A stretch of DNA of 7,057 bases from an uncultured Sulfurovum sp. (GCA_902727905.1 CACVAR010000122.1:1-7057); one strand, 5' to 3'. Shown: positions 1-6,306, counted from the first letter of the stretch. The notes: generated from the sequence alone by a model not told the origin. Numbers and translations are program-made.

Positions 1-42
1 AAAAATGTTGTTTTATCTCTAGTCATAAACTGTGATTGTTAC

Positions 43-69
43 AAGATTTGAAGTTAGTACTTCAATCTT
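43..69. repeat. Imperfect inverted repeat in the leader ahead of the Rhs fragment
   Basis: The arms AAGATTTGAAG (43-53) and CTTCAATCTT (60-69) can pair with one bulged T around the 6-nt loop TTAGTA. No T-tract follows, so it is not a convincing intrinsic terminator. The surrounding bases 1-112 are very AT-rich, and I see no supported gene in them. The hairpin could mark the end of whatever precedes the Rhs fragment; its role is unknown. Confidence 0.35.
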
Positions 70-112
70 ACAAGAGTAATATATTTCTTTTTAGAAGTAC
101 ATTTACTCTTAA

Positions 113-535
113 TTTATTATACGAGGTGAATGGAGCTTTAATAACACAGGTAGCTCATTTGGGACCAAATCGGTTCTTCATGCCAGTGGTGATAGTGTCA
201 ACTATAAAAACTATGCTGTTGAAAATGGAAAACTCAAATTTGAAACCATTTTAAGCTCAGGTGATGTGGTTACCACACTAAGAGCTGTGAATGACAGTGA
301 AGAGACAGAAAGCTCTTGTGGTATGAGTAGTACTACAAAATATAAGATGAACAATGGTCAATTAGAAAGAGACCCAATTAACCATAGAAGAGTGCTTGAA
401 TCTGTGACCATAAGAACACCAAGTGGTTTGGTAAGAGAAGTTCTTTATAGCAAAGCTTTTAATTTAGATGCAGATAACAATTTACTGTCATTCACAAGCA
501 CAACAACCCTTAATGGTAAAACCATACAGAGATAA
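113..535 (+). pseudogene. 5' fragment of the Rhs/YD-repeat protein, no start codon, ends at an in-frame TAA
   Basis: The frame opens after a TAA at 110-112 and reads GEWSFNNTGSSFGTKSVLHA, then on through TTLRAVND and LNGKTIQR to a TAA at 533-535. It lies in the same frame as the Rhs ORF that follows, and the residues after the stop (RDYVNKIETQTTPLGKTN) continue the same kind of sequence. The two are therefore one gene split by a nonsense codon. There is no ATG in this frame; the first usable start is a GTG at 266, deep inside conserved-looking sequence. The N-terminal part of the Rhs protein is thus missing, lost either by rearrangement near base 113 or by a frameshift I cannot locate. The region resembles the stretch that precedes the regular YD repeats in Rhs proteins. 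The assignment to Rhs rests on this continuity with the clear Rhs frame downstream. Confidence 0.75.
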
Positions 536-574
536 AGAGATTATGTAAATAAGATTGAAACCCAAACAACACCA

Positions 575-2746
575 TTGGGAAAAACAAATGTTGTTGAGTA
601 CAATGAAAATGATTTGGTCAAATCAGTCACACCATACGGTCTAAATAAAATGATTTATACTTATGATGACAAAGGAAGAGTGAGCAGAACCAAACAGGGA
701 AAAAGAAAAGTTACCTACACCTATGACGCAAGAGGCAATATTGCTTCAACGAAAGATGCTTTAGGGAGAGCCACACGGTTTGAGTATGACAATCGTGACA
801 GAGTTGTTAAAACCATCTATCCAAATGGAAACATGAGTGAAAACATTTATGACAAAAATGGAAATATGACCACACTGAGAACGCCAAGACCAAGTGACCA
901 TACTTTTAGCTTTAATGGCGTGAACAAACGAACAGGGATGAAGTCTCCTTTAGGTTTCCAAACCACTTACGACTATGACAAACAAAGAAGAGTTACCAAA
1001 ATAACCCGTCCATCAGGCAATACGATTAACCATACCTACAATAACGGAAGAGTTACGTCAACCACAACAGCTGAAGGAACGACAAATTATACTTACAGTT
1101 GTCAAGGCAATGTAGTGAGCAAAACAAAAGCGAGTGAAAGCATTAACTACGAATACGATGGAACTCTCTTAACCAAAGCCACCCAATCAGGTCAACTCAA
1201 CCAAACATTTAACTTTGGCTATAACAATGACTTTTTACTCTCTAGCTTTTCGTATGCAGGAGCTAGTAGCAACTACAGTTATAACAATGACAATGAACTA
1301 ACACAAGTAGGCGACTATGGTATTACAAGAAGCAGTCAAAACAGAGTTAAAAAGATAAGTGATGGTACTTACAATCAAACGGTTAGATACAATAAATATG
1401 GTGAGATAAGACAATTCAAAGACAAAAGAACGATTGTGACTGTATCTTACAACAAACTAGGGAAGATTACTAAAAAAGTAGAAAAAGTTAATGGAAAGAA
1501 GAGAACGTACAAATATACCTACGATAAACTAGGACGACTCACCAAAGTTAAAAAAGGTAAAAAGGTTGTAGAACGTTATACCTATGATAGCAATGGCAAT
1601 AGAGCCACAGCCAAAGTGTATGGTAAGAAAAGCACAGCTTCATACACACTTGATGACCAGTTGGAGGTTTATGGTAATAATACTTATAGATATGATAATG
1701 ATGGTTACCTTAGTGAAAAAACAACCCCTAATGGAACGACTACGTACAGTTATGGAACATTAGGGGAACTAAAGAAAGTGCTTACACCTACACAAACTAT
1801 TGAGTACTTACACAATGCAAACAACCAAAGAGTAGCTAAAAAAGTCAATGGTGAGATAGTAGAGAAATACCTTTGGACGAATTTAACAACACTGTTAGTT
1901 ATTTATGATAAAGATGACAATCTGATTCAGAGATTTGAATATGCTGATAATCGAATGCCCATCTCAATGACTCAGAATAACAAAAAGTATTATTTACATT
2001 ATGACCAAGTAGGAACACTCAAAGCTGTTAGTGATAGTTCTTTAAAAATTCTTAAAGAGATAAGTTATGATACTTATGGTAATATTCTGAAAGATACCAA
2101 CCCAAGCTTTAAAGTTCCATTTGGCTTTGCTGGTGGGCTTTATGACACTGACACTCAATTAACTCGATTTGGTTATAGAGATTATGATGCTTATACTGGT
2201 AAGTGGATGGCTAAAGACCCTATTGACTTTGCTGGTGGGGATAGCAATCTTTATGGGTATGTTTTGCAGGATCCTGTTAGTGGGGTTGACCCTAGTGGAT
2301 TATTTCTTGCAAACCTTATTGGTGCTACTATAAACTTAGGTTTTGAAGGATATATCCAATACCAAGCAGGAGAATTAAACGTAGGTAGATTACTAGTTGC
2401 TGCTGGAACAGGGGCATTAGGTGGTTTTGGTAGTACATTTGGTAGAGCAATAGGGTTTGGTACTGTAGCAGGTGCTACAAATAATGCTTATCAGCAATTA
2501 GAAGCTGATTCTTGCAAAGATTTTGATTATGGTGGACTAGCACGTAGTGTAGGATTTGGTGCTGCTGGTGGAGGATTAGGTTATCTTGGAAGTTCTTTAG
2601 GTAATGGTATTTTAAAAGATCCAACGCAACGATATTTAAATAATGCTGTCTTCCCAAGAACTCCTGTCTTCTCAACTTCACCTCGATATGGAGCTGAAGG
2701 GTCTGCAATAGGTGCATCAGTGGGAGGTATTCTTGGAAATCAGTAA
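575..2746 (+). CDS. Rhs-family YD-repeat protein: core shell plus glycine-rich C-terminal tip
   Basis: The 723-residue frame carries many YD repeats (YTYDDKGR, YTYDARGN, FEYDNRDR, YTYDSNGN and others) over roughly residues 20-500, then the canonical Rhs core end at residues 531-576: RFGYRDYD, W, KDPIDFAGGDSNLYGYV and DPSGL. In this family the YD repeats build a closed cocoon around a toxic C-terminal tip, and self-cleavage next to the DPxGL motif frees the tip. Such proteins are delivered to neighbouring cells, often by type VI secretion. The tip here is residues 577-723. The TTG at 575 is only the first start after the in-frame TAA at 533; translation of the intact ancestor came from upstream, so this is probably the 3' portion of a broken gene. 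The last 445 bp of core recur at 3532-3941. The stop overlaps the next gene by 14 nt, as expected for a toxin-immunity pair. Confidence 0.85.
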   Translation: MGKTNVVEYNENDLVKSVTPYGLNKMIYTYDDKGRVSRTKQGKRKVTYTYDARGNIASTKDALGRATRFEYDNRDRVVKTIYPNGNMSENIYDKNGNMTTLRTPRPSDHTFSFNGVNKRTGMKSPLGFQTTYDYDKQRRVTKITRPSGNTINHTYNNGRVTSTTTAEGTTNYTYSCQGNVVSKTKASESINYEYDGTLLTKATQSGQLNQTFNFGYNNDFLLSSFSYAGASSNYSYNNDNELTQVGDYGITRSSQNRVKKISDGTYNQTVRYNKYGEIRQFKDKRTIVTVSYNKLGKITKKVEKVNGKKRTYKYTYDKLGRLTKVKKGKKVVERYTYDSNGNRATAKVYGKKSTASYTLDDQLEVYGNNTYRYDNDGYLSEKTTPNGTTTYSYGTLGELKKVLTPTQTIEYLHNANNQRVAKKVNGEIVEKYLWTNLTTLLVIYDKDDNLIQRFEYADNRMPISMTQNNKKYYLHYDQVGTLKAVSDSSLKILKEISYDTYGNILKDTNPSFKVPFGFAGGLYDTDTQLTRFGYRDYDAYTGKWMAKDPIDFAGGDSNLYGYVLQDPVSGVDPSGLFLANLIGATINLGFEGYIQYQAGELNVGRLLVAAGTGALGGFGSTFGRAIGFGTVAGATNNAYQQLEADSCKDFDYGGLARSVGFGAAGGGLGYLGSSLGNGILKDPTQRYLNNAVFPRTPVFSTSPRYGAEGSAIGASVGGILGNQ
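1858..2302 (+). repeat. Rhs core-end direct repeat, copy 1
   Basis: This 445-bp segment, from AGTAGAGAA to the DPSGL codons, is repeated with high identity at 3532-3941. The bases on either side differ between the copies. Relative to copy 2 it has 36 extra bp, bounded by ATTCTTAAAGA (2048-2058) and ATTCTGAAAGA (2084-2094), and lacks one C. It is long enough to serve as a homologous-recombination tract for exchanging tips. Confidence 0.92.
2303..2746 (+). other. Variable Rhs C-terminal tip (candidate membrane-active toxin domain)
   Basis: This is the 147 residues after DPSGL. It is unlike the orphan tip at 3942, which shows the usual core/tip boundary. About 31 of 147 residues are glycine, spread through hydrophobic stretches such as LLVAAGTGALGGFGSTFG, VGFGAAGGGLGYLGSSLG and the final GSAIGASVGGILGNQ. 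That last motif looks like a glycine-zipper membrane segment. I see no nuclease or other enzymatic motif. Inference: the tip may act in the inner membrane, matching the multi-pass protein encoded next. Alternatively, it is only the hydrophobic pre-toxin region and the enzymatic end has been lost. Confidence 0.5.
2723..2727 (+). promoter_or_regulatory. Ribosome binding site that decides the start of the membrane immunity gene
   Basis: GGAGG lies 5 nt upstream of a TTG at 2733, inside the end of the Rhs reading frame. This favours TTG-2733 over the earlier GTG at 2712, which has no such site. Translation is then likely coupled to that of the Rhs gene. Confidence 0.6.
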
Positions 2747-3503
2747 TTGGTTTGATTTAAGTATTTATATTCTTTTTACAATAGGGATGATTATCAGTAT
2801 ACCTATTGGATTAAGATACTTTTATCTTGGAATTAAGAGTATAGTACAATTAGGATTGAGAAAAAAATCTTTAGAATCATTATTTTTGGGATTATTTTTC
2901 TTTTTTGTAGGAGTATGGTATTTATATTTTGATAAAGGTGGACATATTTTTCTTTTATCTCAAGAATTAAGAGTTTTTTTTGTTCAGGAGACAAATTTTC
3001 AAATCAGTTTTAAGACACTAATGAGTATTTCATTTTCTGTTTTACTTTTTGCTTTTATCTCATCTATATTTTTTATTAAAAGTGATGTGCAAAAAATAGA
3101 TGGTTTTTATTTACTACAATATAATTTTATGTTTAAAATATTTTCATATTTTATGATTATTGTAGCTATATTATTATTTAAACTTCTATTTGACAAAGAA
3201 GTCAGCATTAGTCTTTTAGTTATATCTTGTATAGTTTTATTTATACCCTCCATTATGATACTATTACAATTTAATCTAGTTAAAGTTAAATATGATGATA
3301 TGAATATCTATTTGTATTCACCTTGGCATAAAAATAGAGTAATACAATGGAGTAATATAAAAAGCTATGCAGTCTTAAATAATTACCATATATATCGGAT
3401 TAAAATGAATAATGGAGATAATATAAATATTCCTTTTTCCCTATCTGGTTTAGGAAGTTTTTTTGAAAGACTACATCAAGAGAGATTGTTACAAGAACTA
3501 TAA
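2733..3503 (+). CDS. Five-helix membrane protein with PH-like tail, probable immunity protein of the first Rhs tip
   Basis: I do not recognise a named family. From the TTG start the protein has 256 residues. Numbered from that start, hydrophobic spans lie near residues 10-33, 50-66, 97-116, 135-153 and 157-177, separated by short Lys-rich loops. A polar tail of about 75 residues follows, with the order NIYLYSPWHKNRVIQWSNIK, a beta-rich middle and NINIPFSLSGLGSFFERL. A Trp before an 'IK' and a final Gly-x-x-x-F-F helix recall bacterial PH-like domains attached to membrane anchors. The gene overlaps the Rhs stop by 14 nt and is much more AT-rich than the Rhs core, both usual for an immunity gene directly after its toxin tip. 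A membrane-embedded immunity protein would suit a membrane-acting tip. No catalytic motif is visible. An unrelated membrane protein brought in as cargo is possible but less likely given the overlap. Confidence 0.65.
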   Translation: MEISNWFDLSIYILFTIGMIISIPIGLRYFYLGIKSIVQLGLRKKSLESLFLGLFFFFVGVWYLYFDKGGHIFLLSQELRVFFVQETNFQISFKTLMSISFSVLLFAFISSIFFIKSDVQKIDGFYLLQYNFMFKIFSYFMIIVAILLFKLLFDKEVSISLLVISCIVLFIPSIMILLQFNLVKVKYDDMNIYLYSPWHKNRVIQWSNIKSYAVLNNYHIYRIKMNNGDNINIPFSLSGLGSFFERLHQERLLQEL

Positions 3504-3531
3504 CCTATAAATAAAACGTAAATAACTAAAA

Positions 3532-3941
3532 AGTAGAGAAGTACCCTTTGGGCGAATCTAACAACACTTTTGGCTATTTATGACAAAGATGATAACTTAG
3601 TGCAACGATTTGAATATGCTGATAATCGAATGCCCATCAGTATCACAAGTAACGGTCAAAAATATTATTTACATTATGACCAAGTGGGAACACTCAAAGC
3701 TATTAGTGATAACTCTTTAAATATTCTTAAAGATACCAATCCAAGCCTTAAAGTACCATTTGGCTTTGCTGGTGGGTTGTATGACACTGACACTCAATTA
3801 ACTCGATTTGGTTATAGGGATTATGATGCTTATACTGGTAAGTGGATGGCTAAAGACCCTATTGACTTTGCTGGTGGGGATAGCAATCTTTATGGGTATG
3901 TGCTTGGGGATCCTGTTAATGGGATTGACCCTAGTGGGTTG
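3532..3941 (+). repeat. Rhs core-end direct repeat, copy 2 (start of the orphan tip module)
   Basis: This segment matches 1858-2302 from AGTAGAGAA through the DPSGL codons. Two indels account exactly for its shorter length (410 versus 445 bp): a 36-bp (12-codon) deletion at 3723-3733, and one extra C in the run at 3544-3546. The extra C puts the first few codons out of frame with the rest. It begins abruptly 28 bp after the stop of the first immunity gene, without a promoter or start signal of its own. Confidence 0.92.
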
Positions 3942-4103
3942 TTTACTGAAGAATTATTTTTAGTTGGTGGATTGATAGTGATTGGTGCTGAGGCAATAGG
4001 TGAAGCTGCTCTTGTAGCTTTAAGTACTGCTTCTGCTTATTTATTTAGTGAAGCTATTGCTGGAGAGAAAGATGTTGTATGTTTATCAGAAGGGGGTAAG
4101 TAA
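3570..4103 (+). pseudogene. Orphan Rhs C-terminal module: core end plus first part of an alternative tip
   Basis: From residue 2 (AIYDKDDN) the frame is nearly identical to the end of the first Rhs core, through RFGYRDYD, KDPIDFAGGDSNLYGYV and DPSGL (residues 120-124, 3927-3941). It then turns into unrelated sequence. The new tip opens with a hydrophobic stretch (LFLVGGLIVIGAEAIGEAAL and onward, about residues 128-160), typical of the segment preceding the toxin in Rhs tips, and stops at a TAA at 4101. There is no ribosome binding site before the nominal TTG start, and a 1-bp insertion near 3545 breaks the frame upstream. The module is therefore probably not translated as it stands. It is the classic displaced tip: it would be expressed if recombination joined it to a full Rhs core. 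The same frame continues past the TAA into 4104-4337. Confidence 0.8.
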
Positions 4104-4337
4104 ACGATTCCATCTCCCTATAAACATTTAGAAGATGAATTTTTAGATATGGGACAAGGTGACCCTTGTGGTAAAATAAAAGAAATGATAAGAAAAATGC
4201 AGGAACAAATTAGATGGAGGCAAGGAGATTTAAATCAACGTTCAGATAGTTATAGAGGACATGTACAACGGATTGAAATACTCGAAAAGAAAATAAGTTA
4301 TTTAAGGGGTCTAATAGTTATGGGATGGTGTAAGTAA
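4104..4337 (+). pseudogene. Distal part of the orphan Rhs tip, separated by an in-frame TAA
   Basis: After the TAA at 4101-4103 the frame runs on without a break (TIPSPYKHLEDEFLDMG). It includes an ATG at 4149 that gives a 62-residue ORF. Read through, the whole tip would be about 135 residues after DPSGL, close to the 147 of the first tip. The sequence is helical and polar: DPCGKIKEMIRKM, a WRQGDL segment, SYRGHVQRIEILEKK and a final GWCK. A Cys near each end, an R..DL segment and a Gly-His pair form a pattern I recall from the ends of many Rhs and other polymorphic toxins, but I cannot name an activity. It could be a small independent gene from ATG-4149, but the upstream ribosome-binding sequence is weak and the shared frame argues for one split gene. 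The tandem TAA TAA at its end leads directly into the next gene. Confidence 0.65.
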
Positions 4338-4340
4338 TAA

Positions 4341-5081
4341 ATGCAACGATTAACAAATAAATGGATTTCTCATATAACAGGTTATTTAGATGCTTTGTCT
4401 GATATTAGTGGAAGACAAAGAGAGTTTTATACAAGACTCTTCTTGTTGGAAAGTAATGATATATCTATAGAAGAACAACTTAAAGAGCTTTTGAATATTG
4501 AAGACTTGTTAAAGGTATTGGATAAAAAAACTTACAATAATGGGCATATTCAATACTTTTTAGAAAAGCTAATTTTGTTTAAACCTTTTTCTGGATTGTA
4601 TGAAAATAATGAAGTCCATACTATTCCAGATAAGGTGTTAAAAGAGTATAGAGACTATATTATTTTTCATTTAAGTGATTATATAGATTTTGCATTAGAA
4701 GAAGAAAATATACAGTATCCATATAAATCAGATATGACTCTTATGTTATTAGAAGAAAGTGAAAAGCTCTTTATAGTTTTAGTACAAAAGGTAGAAGATA
4801 AAGAATTAATTTGGATATTTTGGCAACATAACTATAGCTATAGTGAAGTTAAAGAACTAGTCTCTAAAATTATCGTTTATTGTGATGAAAAATATATAAA
4901 AGATGATAAGCTTATAAAAGGAAATTACATTAATGGTTTACCTGAAGAAGTAAGTAATAAACTACTTGAATATTTACCAATAATTCAGGAAAAAGGTTAT
5001 ATTGAACCAAATATTCGAAATGAGTTTTTAAAGTACTTTACAGAAGAAAAAATTATAGAGTTGGAAAAGACATTATTCTAA
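4341..5081 (+). CDS. Acidic soluble protein, probable immunity protein of the orphan Rhs tip
   Basis: The 246-residue protein has no signal peptide or membrane span. It is rich in Glu, Asp, Lys and Leu and appears almost entirely helical (for example IEEQLKELLNIEDLLKVL and EVSNKLLEYLPIIQEK). I do not recognise the family and see no catalytic motif. Its ATG lies 3 nt after the stop of the orphan tip (TAA TAA ATG), so coupled translation is likely, since no strong ribosome binding site is present. Position directly after a variable Rhs tip, an acidic composition and low GC are the usual marks of an immunity protein that binds a cationic toxin; the adjoining tip end is rich in Lys and Arg. The reading frame is intact while its toxin gene is broken. 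This is expected if immunity to sister cells is still useful, or if the toxin decayed first. The assignment rests on context. Confidence 0.6.
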   Translation: MQRLTNKWISHITGYLDALSDISGRQREFYTRLFLLESNDISIEEQLKELLNIEDLLKVLDKKTYNNGHIQYFLEKLILFKPFSGLYENNEVHTIPDKVLKEYRDYIIFHLSDYIDFALEEENIQYPYKSDMTLMLLEESEKLFIVLVQKVEDKELIWIFWQHNYSYSEVKELVSKIIVYCDEKYIKDDKLIKGNYINGLPEEVSNKLLEYLPIIQEKGYIEPNIRNEFLKYFTEEKIIELEKTLF

Positions 5082-5098
5082 AGTCATAACACATTGTA

Positions 5099-5114
5099 AA
5101 AAACGGTAGTTTTT
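5099..5114 (+). terminator. Weak candidate terminator after the acidic immunity gene
   Basis: AAAAAC (5099-5104) pairs with GTTTTT (5109-5114) around the loop GGTA, beginning 18 nt after the stop codon. The 3' arm supplies a short T-run. The stem has only one G-C pair, so termination would be weak at best. Confidence 0.3.
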
Positions 5115-5123
5115 GACTCGTTA

Positions 5124-5202
5124 CAAAGCTTCCCTTGTCCCAAAGCTCCAGCTTTTGTGATGCAGATTGGAGTAGCTACATTAAAAAAATCTATACTCCA
5201 AT
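5124..5202. repeat. Hairpin-rich, gene-free spacer (possible REP-like element)
   Basis: No gene is supported between 5082 and 5249. The stretch contains CAAAGCT twice in direct order (5124-5130 and 5141-5147). A small hairpin is formed by AAAGC/GCTTT (5142-5146 and 5151-5155). A perfect 9-bp inverted repeat, ATTGGAGTA (5166-5174) with TACTCCAAT (5194-5202), encloses a 19-nt loop. Immediately before it, the shape CCCAAAGCTCCAGCTTTTGTGATGC resembles dispersed extragenic palindromes of the CCCA-hairpin-GGG-ATGC type known in many proteobacteria; this resemblance is from memory. It could alternatively be a leftover of a lost cassette. Confidence 0.4.
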
Positions 5203-5249
5203 AATATGTACTGAAGATTGAGCTTCAATAGAAAAGAAAATTAAAACAA

Positions 5250-5325
5250 GTTGTAGCGCATTATACTTATGACAACAATGGGAATAGAGCCACAGCTAAA
5301 GTGTATGGTAAAAGAGCACAGCTTC
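5250..5325 (+). pseudogene. Third Rhs core remnant, cut by the IS
   Basis: These 76 bp match 1565-1641 of the first Rhs gene at most positions. They encode VVAHYTYDNNGNRATAKVYG, which corresponds to the VVERYTYDSNGNRATAKVYG unit of the intact copy. One base is missing in the AAGAAAAG stretch that follows, and the homology ends 2 bp before the left end of the IS. It has no start, no tip and no immunity gene. It is best explained as the head of another displaced Rhs module whose remainder was lost with the IS event. Confidence 0.85.
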
Positions 5326-5327
5326 TT

Positions 5328-5366
5328 TGATGTGGTAACCCTATTTCATACAACTTTTTCCAAGAA
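5328..5366. repeat. Left terminal inverted repeat of the IS3-family element
   Basis: These 39 bases match the reverse complement of 6645-6683 at 32 positions, including the outermost 13 without mismatch and a later CATACA and TCCAAGAA. The repeat begins just outside the orfB stop codon (5368-5370). Confidence 0.92.
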
Positions 5367-5367
5367 T

Positions 5368-6287
5368 CTAAGCAGCACTTTCATATCGTAACATTTTTTC
5401 TTCATAATCTACAGGAGATAAATAATTATTCGCACTATGCATCCTTTTTCTATTGTAATGAACTTCAATAAATTCAAATATTGACTGATTGGCTTCAGCC
5501 TTAGTTTCATAAGTAGTTTGATACACCAATTCAGTTTTTAAGGTATGAAAAAAGCTTTCAGCTACAGCATTGTCCCAGCAATTTCCTTTTCTACTCATGC
5601 TTTAAGTTATAACATAAGCTTTACATAGGTTTCTATACTCATGAGAGGCACCCCAAGAGCATTTCCTCACTTCGTTCACAGGACATATTGGCTACCTCTA
5701 TCAGTATGCATAATTAATCCTTTTTGAGGTTTTCTATGTTGAAGTGCCATAAGTAAAGCATTGCTGACCAAAGGAGTTTTCATATTATCATCCATTGACC
5801 AACCAACTATTTTACGTGAATATAAATCCATAACCGTTGCTAGGTATAACCAACCTTGTTTCGTATGAATATAAGTTATATCACCTACATATTTACTATC
5901 AGGAACTGTGGCATTAAAGTCTCTGTTTAATAGGTTTGGAGCGATTGGTAAATTATGGTTAGAATCAGTTGTCCTTTTAAACTTTCTCTTTCCTTTAACC
6001 ACTAAATCTAGGCGTTTCATCACTTTTCCTATCTTTTGCCTTGAAATAATAATCCCATACCTGTTACATAGTTTACTTTGAATAGGTCTTGTTCCATATT
6101 TCCTTCTTCCCTCTTCAAATATCTCTGTTATTAACCCATCTAATGACTTATCTATTTTTTCAACAACACAACCCATTTTGACCCAATGGTAATAGGAACT
6201 TCTATCTACTTTCAATACTTTACTCATTATTGAAATTGAATAATGCTCTTTATTCTTTTTCATCCATGCGTACTTTAAAGCGTTCAC
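5368..6287 (-). pseudogene. IS3-family transposase OrfB, split by a 35-bp insertion and a nonsense codon
   Basis: The first piece (6287-5676, 203 residues) has the N-terminal block LKYAWMKKNKEHYSISIMSK, the helix-turn-helix-like segment YGTRPIQSKL and the start of the RNase H-fold core: GDITYI with catalytic Asp136, and HTDRGSQY with Asp196. The second piece (5598-5368) has SMSRKGNCWDNAVAESFF with the catalytic Glu, then KTEL. Between them lie a 35-bp insertion (5650-5684) and a TAA (5602-5604). With the insertion removed and the TAA counted as one residue, exactly 35 residues separate the second Asp and the Glu, the D35E spacing of this family. OrfB carries out strand cleavage and transfer, normally as an OrfAB fusion. 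The GTG start at 6287 arises from inserted sequence and is probably not native. Confidence 0.9.
5650..5684 (-). other. 35-bp insertion in the orfB catalytic core
   Basis: It lies between the codons for HTDRGSQY and ASHEYRN. Its removal restores one frame and the D35E spacing. It introduces the TGA that ends the first OrfB piece. It shares CGTTCAC (plus strand) with the other insertion but is not a full copy of it, and it matches nothing else in the window. Confidence 0.75.
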
Positions 6288-6306
6288 CCCTCAAGGGGGT
6301 ACCGAG
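6281..6306 (-). other. 26-bp insertion between orfA and orfB
   Basis: The segment contains ACCCC...GGGGT and GGTACC palindromes. Its limits are inferred: removing these 26 bp makes OrfA end AKDL-stop and makes the -1 frame run as QRPLKYAWMKKN into OrfB, as in intact IS3-family elements. With it present, orfB sits in +1 rather than -1 relative to orfA. The boundaries may slide by 2 bp because CT occurs at both edges. Confidence 0.6.

Noticed and set aside
36..254. A 72-codon plus-strand ORF at the left edge
   Set aside because: It overlaps the Rhs-like frame (GEWSFNN...) out of phase, starts at TTG without a ribosome binding site and resembles nothing; it is a shadow.
2475..2717. An 80-codon minus-strand ORF under the first Rhs tip
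   Set aside because: It is antisense to the glycine-rich tip, with His/Leu/Gln-rich low-complexity composition and no start signal; it is a shadow of the codon bias on the other strand.
2712..2732. GTG-2712 as the start of the membrane immunity gene
   Set aside because: No ribosome binding site precedes it, while GGAGG lies 5 nt before TTG-2733.
5650..5684. The 35-bp insertion as an integron attC site or CRISPR unit
   Set aside because: It has no convincing stem-loop arms or repeated array and occurs once; the partial CCAA/TTGG and TCCT/AGGA pairing is weak.
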